Assembly: GCA_964470915.1 (NCBI GenBank)
Contig: CAYYEM010000004.1
Span: forward strand, 10,116 to 74,115
Length of the DNA: 64,000 nt
Reading direction: 5' to 3'
Source of the DNA: CAYPXN01 sp964470915
GTDB lineage: Bacteria > UBA10199 > JADFYH01
Shown: positions 44,169 through 53,263 of the stretch, one piece after another
Position numbering within the stretch: position 1 is the first letter of the stretch
Layout of the letters: the number at the start of each line of letters is the position of its first letter
Notes under the pieces: generated by a model
What the model was told of the DNA's origin: nothing
Seen by the model: the letters and a program-made list of their open reading frames with translations, nothing else
The model's database searches: none
Position numbers and translations under genes: made by a program

Positions 44169-46010
44169 ATGAGAGCCGAGTCTAATTTTTTATCGCGTCG
44201 TTTATCCCTTTCCAATCACCTTTCTTTAACTTCAAACCAATTACAACAAAATCATATCTTACATTCCTTTGCAGAGCAGGCCTCGGACCCTTATACCTTG
44301 GCAGCAGTGTTTGCCGGGGGGGTCGCTTTTCGCGGAGTGCGAGGTTTAGGTTTATCGACTTTATCCGCAACTTCACCCACGGCTTCTGTGTTGCTTCGTG
44401 CGGGAGTAACGGGAGGTGCTTTGGTTGCTGAAGCCGGCACTTTTGTAACTTCTGAAAGATTATTAAAAGTTGCTGTAGGGGGTGCTGATCAATCTTTGCT
44501 CCGATGGGAGGGAGCAAATGGTTTGAAAAACGCCTGGGCCTCCGCAACGGTAAACTTTACTGCGTTAAGGGGAGCAGGTCGAGCGACCATGGGTATGAAT
44601 GGATGGGTCCAGCACTTTGCTGCAGCGGGTACGATGGTAGGGGCTAATCAAGTCACTGGAAGATTAGGACTCACAGATGCTCCTTCGGGCAATTTATTCG
44701 AACAATTTGTTCATGCGAGTGTGATGGATCTTCAAATGAGAACGGGCATGGGCTTATTTCATCATTTGATGCCAGGTGTGGCTAGCTGGGAAAGAAGCAT
44801 GGATTTGGTACATGAAGTTCGTTCGAATTCTTTAGCTTCTCATGAAGGGCAACAAAACCTGAATGTAAGGGGATTTGAACTTTTAAGCATGGCTTCTGAG
44901 GCTTCTGGAACTCCGGCGAAAGTTGTTTCACAGCGAGCAATTAAAGCCCAGGAGAGAGCTCAAAGAATGTTGGAGGAGTTTAGAACAGGAGTAGAAGGGG
45001 ATCATCGTCTTACTGCTGAGTCGAAAGAAGCTATTTTGAGAGCCTTGGGAGAAGAAAATGGTTTAGACCGCGCGAAACAAATGAGAGACGATATTCTTTC
45101 AACGACTGTTCCTGATAAAGCACAACTCAAATTTTTAGAGATGAAACATTTGGTGCCAAATGGGGTGAGTCTTTTGGCAGGTGTTTTGGGAATTTCAAGT
45201 ATGTTTGCTGCGCATGAGGGAAGTCTTAGTAAAGCAGCTTGGCTTTTGGTGGGTGCAGCTGTTGCAGATAAAATGGATGGTTTCATTGCCCGTAAAATGA
45301 AGGCAACACATCCGATTGGAGCGATGCTTGATTCCTTCGTAGATGTCAGTTGCTATGGAATGGCGAGTGGATTTTTTGTTTATTCCGCTTTGAGTCGAAT
45401 TGGTTATTCAGAATTTGCTCCGTGGGTGGCTTCAGTCATTGGGATTAATGCTATTTTACGTTTAGCTACTTTTGATTATTTGGATACTCCGGCTGGTAAA
45501 ACGATTTTGCCTCCTCGAGATATTTTAAGAAATCCAGTTCAAGCCAATGGAAAAGGTTTTATTGGTAAGCCTTCCACGATGACGGGCCCAGAGTTAGCCG
45601 CCTTGTGGATGGCTTTTGGTGCCGAACATCCTTCAATTTTCTTAGTGGGATCAGCGCTTTCGGGTATTGCGATGTATGCCCCTCTTGCCTATGCTAAACT
45701 CACCGATAGTGGTTTGGGTACAGCTTTCAGAAGTAAAAGCTTTTTAGGTCTCAGTGCCGCAGCCATTGGCGGAAGTATTTATGAGGGGAATCCTCGTATT
45801 CTTTCAGCTTATGCTTTACTTGGAATGGGTTATTATTTGTTTTCTCCCTTTATTACAGCAGCACAACGTGTATGGAGAAATCGAAGAAACTCTCCAGGTG
45901 GATCTAGTCCTCTTCAAGTCATTGGAGGAGATGGAATAGGAATGCCAGATTCCCTCACTGCACGCCCAGAAAGTCCTTCAATTCCCCCAGGAACAGGGAT
46001 CGGAGAATAA
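44169..46010 (+). CDS. CDP-alcohol phosphatidyltransferase fused to the novel N-terminal domain
   Basis: This is a 613-residue fusion. Residues 1-205 are the unrecognised domain shared with the proteins at 38899 and 59577. A helical linker (about 225-320) follows. The C-terminal part (about 325-570) is a multi-helix CDP-alcohol phosphatidyltransferase with a perfect DGxxARx8GxxxDxxxD motif at residues 370-392 (DGFIARKMKATHPIGAMLD and onwards). The surrounding sequence is closest to CDP-diacylglycerol-serine O-phosphatidyltransferases (PssA), which make phosphatidylserine, the precursor of phosphatidylethanolamine. The substrate assignment is tentative. The tail is Pro/Gly-rich. Start: GAGG 10 bases before the ATG. 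Confidence 0.88.
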   Translation: MRAESNFLSRRLSLSNHLSLTSNQLQQNHILHSFAEQASDPYTLAAVFAGGVAFRGVRGLGLSTLSATSPTASVLLRAGVTGGALVAEAGTFVTSERLLKVAVGGADQSLLRWEGANGLKNAWASATVNFTALRGAGRATMGMNGWVQHFAAAGTMVGANQVTGRLGLTDAPSGNLFEQFVHASVMDLQMRTGMGLFHHLMPGVASWERSMDLVHEVRSNSLASHEGQQNLNVRGFELLSMASEASGTPAKVVSQRAIKAQERAQRMLEEFRTGVEGDHRLTAESKEAILRALGEENGLDRAKQMRDDILSTTVPDKAQLKFLEMKHLVPNGVSLLAGVLGISSMFAAHEGSLSKAAWLLVGAAVADKMDGFIARKMKATHPIGAMLDSFVDVSCYGMASGFFVYSALSRIGYSEFAPWVASVIGINAILRLATFDYLDTPAGKTILPPRDILRNPVQANGKGFIGKPSTMTGPELAALWMAFGAEHPSIFLVGSALSGIAMYAPLAYAKLTDSGLGTAFRSKSFLGLSAAAIGGSIYEGNPRILSAYALLGMGYYLFSPFITAAQRVWRNRRNSPGGSSPLQVIGGDGIGMPDSLTARPESPSIPPGTGIGE

Positions 46011-46038
46011 AAATCCTTTGTGATTTACTAAGAGAATG

Positions 46039-46077
46039 ATATTTTCTATCTCGATCTTTTTTCGAGTGAGAAAATAT
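46039..46077 (+). promoter_or_regulatory. Hairpin covering the start codon of the alpha-2-macroglobulin gene
   Basis: ATATTTTCTATCTCGA (46039-46054) pairs with TCGAGTGAGAAAATAT (46062-46077), 14 of 16 positions. The first two bases of the ATG at 46076 are inside the stem, and no clear Shine-Dalgarno sequence precedes it. The hairpin may control translation. Alternatively it may be a terminator for the gene at 44169, although T residues do not follow it. Confidence 0.5.
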
Positions 46078-49000
46078 GAAAAATAAAAGTCTCTTTGGTG
46101 TTTTAAGCATCACACTTCTTTTTTTATTTGCAGCTATTATTATTCTTCTAGAAAAGCCCACCGGTACTTTGCAGGGTGTGGTCTACAATGAACTCCATCA
46201 ACCCATTTCACATGCCAAAATTAGTTTGGATGGCTATCCATACTATCGAAAAGCTTTTACAAATGAAAAAGGTGAGTTTCGTTTTGATCTGCTTCCCTTG
46301 GGTAAATATTATGTGAGTGTTTCAGCCAAGGGCTATCAATATAATTATCTTCGTGATCAGGTCCAAATTAATGAGGGTGAAGCTAAGGTATTAGAAGAGG
46401 TGGTACTCAAGGAGAAAGACCCTTATCTAAGTGTCAGTGTGTGGAGCAATATCAAAACTCCTGAAGAAAAAGTAAGTTTAAGTCTTAGCGGTTCAAAAAT
46501 AAGCGAAGTGAGTTTCACTGTATATAAGGTGGATTTGTTAAATTATTTGGGGGCAGGCAATAAACTGGCGGATCTTGAATCGGATAAACTGGACGCTTCT
46601 GTTTTGAGCAGCTTTGAAAAAGTGAGGGAGTGGAACGAAAAAATTCCTGAAGAAGATGTTCCTGAGTTTGAATTTAAAGTTCCTGGAAAACTTGAAGGGA
46701 GTGGGCTTTTTTTAGTGCATAGCTTTGCTTCAAGTAACGATCGTAAGAAAAATTTTACTCAAAACTTGCTGGTCAATAAAACCAATTTAGGTTTTATCTT
46801 GAAACGAGATGAAAATCGAGTGCTGCTTTACGCGAGTCAGTTCAATAATTCGCAAAGCGCTGCCAATATTCCTGTGATGGTTTATTTTCAAGATGGAAAT
46901 AAACAATCATTGAGTACCAATGCTCAAGGGATAGCCGAACTACCCATTGCCGGGATGTCGACTGAAAGTTTAAGCTCTTTGCTTTGGGTTGCTACTCAGT
47001 CCGGTAGTGTGGCCTACGCCTATGCTCCTCAGAATTCTTCTTATGATGATATGGATGCAGAAGGTATGGTCGAGGGAGAAGGAGAGGCGCTTTCTGAAAG
47101 TCAGCCCAAAGCAAATTTAAAATATCGACCTTTTCTATACACCGAACGTCCTCTTTATCGACCCGGCCAAAAAGTTTACTTCAAAGGGATTTTACGGAGT
47201 GAAAATTCCCAAGGACAATACGATTTAGTCCCTACTCAGGAAATACCTGTTCAGATCACAGGGCCCAAAGGAGATACCTTAAGCGATGTGAAGCTTAAGT
47301 CTAATAATTATGGCTCTTTCTGGGGCGAGTTTGATCTCGATGAAGAGGCAGATTTGGGTTATTACTCCATTGTTGTTCTACTCAATGGAAAGGAATTTCG
47401 AAAAGATTTTGAGGTGGATGAATATCGCAAGCCTGAATTCAAGGTTGAAATCGCTCCCCAACAAAACCGTTATTTCGGAGGCGATAAAATTAGTTTCCAA
47501 GTAGATGTGCAGTATTATTTTGGAGCACCGGTGCAAGCTGAGTTGGAATATACTCTCTATCGAGATACCTATGTTTATTCTTTGCCAGGAGAAGGCTCGG
47601 ATTATGAATATGAAGGAGAGTTCTACGGCGGCTATGGAGAGGTTGTAGAAGAAGGCACTCTTCAAAGTGATGCGAATGGTCGTGCGGTAATCACGGCTCA
47701 GAGCGACAAATTAGATCAAGATCAAAAATATATTCTGCGAATTGTTGCTAAAGATATTACGGAAAGAACAGTGACCCGCGAAGGAGAAGTTCTTGTAACC
47801 GCTGGAGACTTTTTCTTTTCAACGAAGCGCGATCAATATTTAGCAATAGCCAATCAGGCTTTTCCGCTCACCGTAAAAACTTTTGATTACGATGAAAAAC
47901 CGGTTTCACGGGATTATAAAGTTGTTTTGGAACGTGAGAAGTGGGACCCGGTGATTCATGAATACAGTTATGAGAAAGAAAAAACATTTTCAGGGAAAAC
48001 AGATGTTTCAGGTTTGGGAAAAATTGAACTTTTGCCCTCAAGAGGAGGTTACTATCGCCTTAATATAGAAGGAAAAGATTCTAAAGGGCGAGAAGTGTTG
48101 TCTTACGATTATTTATGGGTCAGTGGAAATTCCAAAGACTCTGAAGATTATGGCTTAGAAAAGAAAATTTCTATCGTCACTGATAAGAAAAAATATCAGC
48201 CAGGGGATATTGCTAAGATTTTGTTGGTAGGGCCTGTAAAAGATGCATCTGTTTTGCTTACAATCGAGGGAACCAAGCTCCATGAATCTCGGGTGGAAAA
48301 GTTGGAGGGTTTTTCAAAACAAATTGAAATTCCTCTTCAAAAAGAATGGGTACCTAATGTTTTTATTGTGGCGAGTTTGGTGACTGCTAAAGATGTTCAT
48401 GAAGATAGTGTGGAGTTAACTTTAGGAAGTCCTGAAAAAGTCTTGAATGTTGAAATTAAACCCAATGCAGAAATTTATCATCCCGCCGAAGAAATTAATT
48501 ATAAAGTGACTACTTTAGATGTCGCAGGAAAGCCTGTACCTGCAGAAGTATCGATAGGAGTAGTCGATGAGAGCTTGTACGCATTAAAACCTGATAATAC
48601 CAATATTCAGAAATTTTTCTGGGGACCCAGGCCTAATCGTGTGGCGACTGCAAATTCTTTTTCCGGAATTTATTCTGGAGGGGTTTCTAAAGAAGATCAA
48701 AATCTTTTGAGAAAAAATTTCAAGGATACTGCTTATTGGAACCCTTCAGTGATTACCAACGATCAGGGTGAAGCGATTGTGAGTTTTAAACTCCCAGATA
48801 ATCTGACTACGTGGCGTGCTACCGTGCTGGGAAATACCTTGAGCACTCAGGTAGGTCAGCAAATTAATAAGGTTATTTCTTCAAAAGATTTGATTGCTCG
48901 TATAGCGGTGCCACGTTTTTTCAGAGAAAGAGATCGAGTAAGCTTAAAGGCGATTCTTCACAACTACACCACTCAGCCTCAAACATTAACAGTGAATCTT

Positions 49001-50806
49001 GGCTTGGAAGGTCTCGATTTTGAAAATCCAGAAGATAATAAACCCCGAAGCGTGACCATTGCGCCTAAACAGGTTTCATCTTTTGAATTTACAGTCTTAG
49101 CGAAAAATCCAGGGAAGGCAAAAATTCAGTTGTTAGCGAAGAATGCAAGCATTTCAGACGGAGTGGAGCTTAAAGTGCCTGTATTGCCTCATGGTTTGGA
49201 AGAGCATCATTATGATCAGGGCGAAGTTCCCCCAGCGGTGATCGGCGGTGGAAGTAATAAAAATGTTCCTCTGCCATTTCCAGCACAAGTGGATCCGGCT
49301 CGAAGTCAGTTAAAACTTTCTTTAGATACGAGTTTTGTTTCTCAATTAATCGGAACCCTTTCTTACCTGATTGATTTTCCTTATGGTTGCGTGGAGCAAA
49401 CCATGAGCCGTATGTTGCCTGCTTTAATGGTGGCTGACTTAAATAAATCAATGGGAATTGTGGATGTGACACTTGATAAGAAAATTCAGAAAGTGGTGAA
49501 GAAAAGTTTGAAACGTATTTTGAATTTCCAGCATAGTGATGGAGGATGGGGCTGGTGGAAACAGGATGAAACGGATCCTTTCATGACCGCCTATGCTCTC
49601 TATGGCTTGATTCGAGCACAGCAGTACGGTCAAAAAGTTGATGAAGCGGTGATCAGCCGTGGAAAAACAGCGCTTGAAAAATTGATTCCTAAAGATAATT
49701 CGCAAGCTACTGCAGGTCCTGTGCATGGAAGTTTAAAATATAATGATACGCTGGCATTTATTTATTATGTCGATTCACTGCTCGGTGGAAAGGTGAAACT
49801 GCCTCCACCTGGAGATGCAGCTTTTACAAGTGTGCTTTCTCAATCTTACTTGGCTTTGGCCTATCTTGCCAAAGAGAAGCCAGATATTTCTCAACAATAC
49901 TTATCGAATTTAGAACGGAATGTGATCTGTAAGAATTCTCTTTGCCATTTTAGTTTGGGAAATCCTTATGGCTACGGTGATGTAGAAGCGACCGCCTGGG
50001 CATTGCAGGCCATGATTCGTGGGGGCTCAACGAATCAGATTTTGAAAGACCAAATTATCAAATGGTTATTATCTCAACGCAAAGGGGGCATGTGGAGACA
50101 AACTCGTGAGACGGCATCTGTACTTTATGCCTTTGCTGAATATGCTCGTACACTTCCTCCTGGAATAAAAGGGGTGAAAGCCAATGTGAGTTTGAATGGA
50201 GCTGAACTTGAAAAAATTAATGTGTCGTCGCCACATTTTGTCAGAAAATTTGTTGAATCTCCTAAAGTACACTTCGTGGAAGGGAACAATGGCTTAGGTT
50301 TGGAAAATCTCTTGGATCACACACTCTACTATCAAACGGATCTTACTTTCTTTAGCAAACAGGAAGATTTGGGTGCTGTTTCGAATGGCATCAAAGTGAA
50401 TCGTGAGTATGTAAAACTAAGCGTTAAAGATTTTGCCAGCAAAACTTACGAAGTAGGTCCTTTGAAAGGGCCGCTCAAACCCGGTGAAATTGTAGGTGTG
50501 AGGGTTACTGTGCAAAGCGACGAAGATTTAAATTATTTTATGGTCGCAGATCCACTTCCTTCAGGCTTTGAAGTGATTGATGGAATTCGTTTTGATCCCA
50601 AGGCAGAGTATTTTTCGGAAATGGAAGTAAAAGATGAGTTGGTAGCATTGTTTAGTTCCTATCTTCAAAAGGGAGCACATATTTTTAACTATGCTATACG
50701 TCCCGAACTCAAAGGTGATTTCCATGTCATGCCGACAGAAGTGGAAGAAATGTATAAACCCGAAGTGAATGGAAGTAGTGCAGAAAATAGGTTGCAGGTG
50801 CAGTGA
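46076..50806 (+). CDS. Bacterial alpha-2-macroglobulin (thioester type)
   Basis: This is a 1576-residue envelope protease inhibitor. A single N-terminal membrane helix (about 7-24) anchors it. There is no lipobox Cys, unlike E. coli YfhM. A carboxypeptidase-regulatory-like domain (about 28-110, TLQGVVYNELHQPISHAKISLDG) precedes the macroglobulin (MG) domains. The bait and ANA stretches precede a thioester motif GCVEQ, with the bond formed by Cys1105 and Gln1108, and a terpenoid-cyclase-like domain (FQHSDGGWGWWK, TAYALYGL). It should trap foreign proteases in the periplasm. It heads the envelope cluster; the usual partner pbpC is replaced by a small transpeptidase-like gene. Confidence 0.95.
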   Translation: MKNKSLFGVLSITLLFLFAAIIILLEKPTGTLQGVVYNELHQPISHAKISLDGYPYYRKAFTNEKGEFRFDLLPLGKYYVSVSAKGYQYNYLRDQVQINEGEAKVLEEVVLKEKDPYLSVSVWSNIKTPEEKVSLSLSGSKISEVSFTVYKVDLLNYLGAGNKLADLESDKLDASVLSSFEKVREWNEKIPEEDVPEFEFKVPGKLEGSGLFLVHSFASSNDRKKNFTQNLLVNKTNLGFILKRDENRVLLYASQFNNSQSAANIPVMVYFQDGNKQSLSTNAQGIAELPIAGMSTESLSSLLWVATQSGSVAYAYAPQNSSYDDMDAEGMVEGEGEALSESQPKANLKYRPFLYTERPLYRPGQKVYFKGILRSENSQGQYDLVPTQEIPVQITGPKGDTLSDVKLKSNNYGSFWGEFDLDEEADLGYYSIVVLLNGKEFRKDFEVDEYRKPEFKVEIAPQQNRYFGGDKISFQVDVQYYFGAPVQAELEYTLYRDTYVYSLPGEGSDYEYEGEFYGGYGEVVEEGTLQSDANGRAVITAQSDKLDQDQKYILRIVAKDITERTVTREGEVLVTAGDFFFSTKRDQYLAIANQAFPLTVKTFDYDEKPVSRDYKVVLEREKWDPVIHEYSYEKEKTFSGKTDVSGLGKIELLPSRGGYYRLNIEGKDSKGREVLSYDYLWVSGNSKDSEDYGLEKKISIVTDKKKYQPGDIAKILLVGPVKDASVLLTIEGTKLHESRVEKLEGFSKQIEIPLQKEWVPNVFIVASLVTAKDVHEDSVELTLGSPEKVLNVEIKPNAEIYHPAEEINYKVTTLDVAGKPVPAEVSIGVVDESLYALKPDNTNIQKFFWGPRPNRVATANSFSGIYSGGVSKEDQNLLRKNFKDTAYWNPSVITNDQGEAIVSFKLPDNLTTWRATVLGNTLSTQVGQQINKVISSKDLIARIAVPRFFRERDRVSLKAILHNYTTQPQTLTVNLGLEGLDFENPEDNKPRSVTIAPKQVSSFEFTVLAKNPGKAKIQLLAKNASISDGVELKVPVLPHGLEEHHYDQGEVPPAVIGGGSNKNVPLPFPAQVDPARSQLKLSLDTSFVSQLIGTLSYLIDFPYGCVEQTMSRMLPALMVADLNKSMGIVDVTLDKKIQKVVKKSLKRILNFQHSDGGWGWWKQDETDPFMTAYALYGLIRAQQYGQKVDEAVISRGKTALEKLIPKDNSQATAGPVHGSLKYNDTLAFIYYVDSLLGGKVKLPPPGDAAFTSVLSQSYLALAYLAKEKPDISQQYLSNLERNVICKNSLCHFSLGNPYGYGDVEATAWALQAMIRGGSTNQILKDQIIKWLLSQRKGGMWRQTRETASVLYAFAEYARTLPPGIKGVKANVSLNGAELEKINVSSPHFVRKFVESPKVHFVEGNNGLGLENLLDHTLYYQTDLTFFSKQEDLGAVSNGIKVNREYVKLSVKDFASKTYEVGPLKGPLKPGEIVGVRVTVQSDEDLNYFMVADPLPSGFEVIDGIRFDPKAEYFSEMEVKDELVALFSSYLQKGAHIFNYAIRPELKGDFHVMPTEVEEMYKPEVNGSSAENRLQVQ

Positions 50807-50840
50807 TGCCCCGGACTCTAGTGAGGAGAGGGGATAAGAA

Positions 50841-51386
50841 TTGAAAATGAAAATGAATAAAAAATATTTTATCATTCTTGCTTCTGTTCTTTTGATTGCG
50901 TTGGGAGTTTATTTTTTCCGTCCTTTTAAAACTCGCATGGTTGCTTTTGTGACAGATGTTTCAGCGCGCAGTGAGATTCAAAAACAAAATATTTTAAGAG
51001 CGACCGATGAATTGACAGGTGTTGTTTTGGAAAGCGGCGAAGTTTTTTCTTTTAATGAACAGATAGGCCCTTACACCGAAGAAAAGGGGTATCGGCCTGA
51101 AAGAAGTTTTGTAAGAAAAGGGATTCAAAATACTTCAGGGGGAGGCGTATGCCAGGTGGCTTCAACTTTATATAATGCCGCCAAAAGAGCTGGCCTTGAA
51201 ATTTTAGAAAGAGTTCCTCACAGTCAAGAAGTCGATTCTGTAGGGCCTGGAATGGATGCGACGTTAGCTTATGGTGTGGCGGATCTTAAATTTAAAAATT
51301 CTTATCCGTTTCCGATTAAAATTGTTTCAAATATTTCCAAAGATCAATTGAAGATTGAAATTTGGGGAAAAGGAACGCGTTTATGA
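50841..51386 (+). CDS. VanW-family protein
   Basis: This is a 181-residue protein with one N-terminal membrane helix (about 8-26) followed by a VanW domain: LTGVVLESGEVFSFNEQIGPYTEEKGYRPERSFV and the GGGVCQVASTLYNAA signature, ending in SYPFPIKIVSNI. VanW proteins occur in vancomycin-resistance clusters and in many Gram-positive envelope loci; their activity is not settled. The start is TTG 50841 after GAGGAGAGG; ATG 50847 is the alternative. The next gene overlaps it by 4 bases. Confidence 0.93.
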   Translation: MKMKMNKKYFIILASVLLIALGVYFFRPFKTRMVAFVTDVSARSEIQKQNILRATDELTGVVLESGEVFSFNEQIGPYTEEKGYRPERSFVRKGIQNTSGGGVCQVASTLYNAAKRAGLEILERVPHSQEVDSVGPGMDATLAYGVADLKFKNSYPFPIKIVSNISKDQLKIEIWGKGTRL

Positions 51387-52396
51387 CAAATGAGAAAACT
51401 TATTTAAAACACGGGATTTATATCATTTCTTATTTATTGTTGGTTGGAATCGAAGCCTACTTTATTAGGTCGGTGAAAGTCTTATACTCTCCTTACATTT
51501 TTTTAGGCACGATGATGGGCTTGGGTTTGATTTTGAATTTCATTTTTCTTTTTATTTTTGGAAAAAATGAAAAAGCTTTTATGGCTTTTGGTGTGTATCA
51601 GTTGATTCAGGGCGCCTTAGCTTTCTTAATAGCCTTCTTCATGTTTCAAATTCCCTGGCAGGCGAGTCTGGCCTACCCCTCAGGAGCTCTTTTAGCTTTG
51701 CTTGCCTTTTGCTTAATTCGTTCCGAATTGGCTCTGCAGAATATCTTAATAACCATTTTAATCGCTGCTGCTTTTACAGTGTCTCTTCGTTTGTCCGCAG
51801 TGAGTGGTGGACTGCTCTTTGCCTTAGCTGTGATGAATGGTTTTTACTTAGGTTCTAAGTTGTTAAATTCACAAGATGCTCAGCAAAGTTTGTGGGAAAA
51901 CCTTGTTTTGTTTTCTACTTCTTTAGCCTTAGGGCGAGCTGCGATTCAATATTATCTTATAGAGAGCGGTTACGATAGTTTGGGGGTGGTGATTACTCAG
52001 CCTTATACTTTTGTTGCCTTGTTTGCAGGTTTTTTACTGCCGCTTGCCTATGGTCACTTGATAAAAAATCGGCAAGCCAGCGCTTGGGCCATGTTGCTTG
52101 TTTTAGGTGTTATTTTTCCATGGCTCTTTGGTATTTTTATTCATGTGAGACCTTTCTCAGGTTATTTATTAGGCTTTGTGGTTTCGACTTTCATTGCAGG
52201 TCTCTTATTTTCAGGGCCTCTTACTTTAAATCTGTTAGCCTACTTAAATTATGGTTCTGGTATTTTAGGCTTAACCCTCTTTAAAATACTTTCGAATTTA
52301 AGCCGAGGTATTCGCTTAAGCATCTTAGCGGGGATTTTTGTGTTAACGGTTTTGGTTTATGTGATCCAATCTTTGATCAAGAAAAATAAAGCTTAG
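51383..52396 (+). CDS. Polytopic membrane protein of unknown function
   Basis: I do not recognise this 337-residue protein. It is almost entirely hydrophobic, with about ten predicted helices, short loops and few charged residues; it ends KKNKA. The ATG overlaps the VanW stop (ATGA), and the transpeptidase-like gene follows after 9 bases, so it is clearly part of the envelope operon. A lipid or peptidoglycan precursor-related role would fit the context but has no direct support. Its TAG stop lies in a palindromic repeat. Confidence 0.8.
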   Translation: MTNEKTYLKHGIYIISYLLLVGIEAYFIRSVKVLYSPYIFLGTMMGLGLILNFIFLFIFGKNEKAFMAFGVYQLIQGALAFLIAFFMFQIPWQASLAYPSGALLALLAFCLIRSELALQNILITILIAAAFTVSLRLSAVSGGLLFALAVMNGFYLGSKLLNSQDAQQSLWENLVLFSTSLALGRAAIQYYLIESGYDSLGVVITQPYTFVALFAGFLLPLAYGHLIKNRQASAWAMLLVLGVIFPWLFGIFIHVRPFSGYLLGFVVSTFIAGLLFSGPLTLNLLAYLNYGSGILGLTLFKILSNLSRGIRLSILAGIFVLTVLVYVIQSLIKKNKA

Positions 52397-52415
52397 GGAC
52401 GCAGTATGCTGCGTT
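52394..52415. repeat. TAGGGACGCA palindromic repeat at a gene junction
   Basis: TAGGGACGCAGT is followed by ATGCTGCGTT, half of the TAGGGRCGCA family element. The left end gives the TAG stop of the upstream gene and an AGGGA ribosome-binding site, and the centre gives the ATG of the downstream gene. Confidence 0.65.
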
Positions 52416-53263
52416 ATTTTTTTCTTTTATTTTTTTTGTGCCAGCCCATATTTTTGCAAGCAGCAGATAGAGATTTTTTATTCCAAGTCAAAAAACTTAG
52501 CGATCAAGCGACTCATAAGCGTGAGGGTGTAGTGATTTGGAGTGATCTTGCTCATTCAAAGCAAGATGTTTTTGGAAATATCAATTGGCTCGACAATCAG
52601 TTTTTGCCAGGTTCAATTTTTAAACTCATCCTCGCTCAGACACTTCTTGAAAGCGGTACTCAGTTTCAATATCAATGTACTGGAAAAGACAAGCTGGCAG
52701 GAAAAGTGATGCATTGCTGGACTTATCGTGGGCATGGGTCATTGGATTTGCCTCAAGCATTGGCCCTTTCTTGTAATTTGTATTTTCAAAATTTGGGACT
52801 TAAATTGGGTTTAAGTAAAATTTTGGAAACGATGAAGCAGTATCCTTCACTTCCAGCAGTGAGAGGAGAGACCCTTCCCCAGGGCATATCTTCAGAGTTT
52901 AAACTAACGCGTTTTTTTATTGGAGATGATCCTTCCTATCGATTAACCCCACGTCAGCTCAGTGAATTTTGGAACCAGTATGTTTTGAAAATTCAAGAGG
53001 ACCGATATCAGGCTATTTTTCAGGGTCTAAGGCGGAGTGTGCAGAGGGGAGGGACGGCTTCAAAATTAAAAAATAGTCCTCTGGAAATTTTAGCCAAAAC
53101 TGGCACAGGTGATTCCTTAAATCCCAATTATAAAACCAATGCTTGGTTTTTAGGAGCGTATCCTGCTAAAAACCCACAATACACTTTATTGATTTTGCTT
53201 CAGGAAGCTCATGGTTTTGAAGAAGCTACAGCTTTGGCAGAAAAAATATTTTCAAAGTTATGA
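52406..53263 (+). CDS. Penicillin-binding transpeptidase-like protein
   Basis: This is a 285-residue exported protein: a signal peptide (about 1-19, ending LQAAD), then a minimal penicillin-recognising fold. The three catalytic motifs are in place: SIFK (Ser70, Lys73), SCN (122-124) and KTGTG (231-235). It lacks the N-terminal domains of high-molecular-weight penicillin-binding proteins, so it may be a DD-transpeptidase, an endopeptidase or a class D beta-lactamase relative. The ALALSCNLYFQNLG context favours a transpeptidase-type protein. It is followed by SpoIID with an ATGA overlap. Confidence 0.88.
   Translation: MLRYFFLLFFLCQPIFLQAADRDFLFQVKKLSDQATHKREGVVIWSDLAHSKQDVFGNINWLDNQFLPGSIFKLILAQTLLESGTQFQYQCTGKDKLAGKVMHCWTYRGHGSLDLPQALALSCNLYFQNLGLKLGLSKILETMKQYPSLPAVRGETLPQGISSEFKLTRFFIGDDPSYRLTPRQLSEFWNQYVLKIQEDRYQAIFQGLRRSVQRGGTASKLKNSPLEILAKTGTGDSLNPNYKTNAWFLGAYPAKNPQYTLLILLQEAHGFEEATALAEKIFSKL

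Noticed and set aside
51383..52396. Assigning the multi-helix protein as a MurJ or RodA-type flippase
   Set aside because: The context would fit but I see none of their conserved charged residues or loops.
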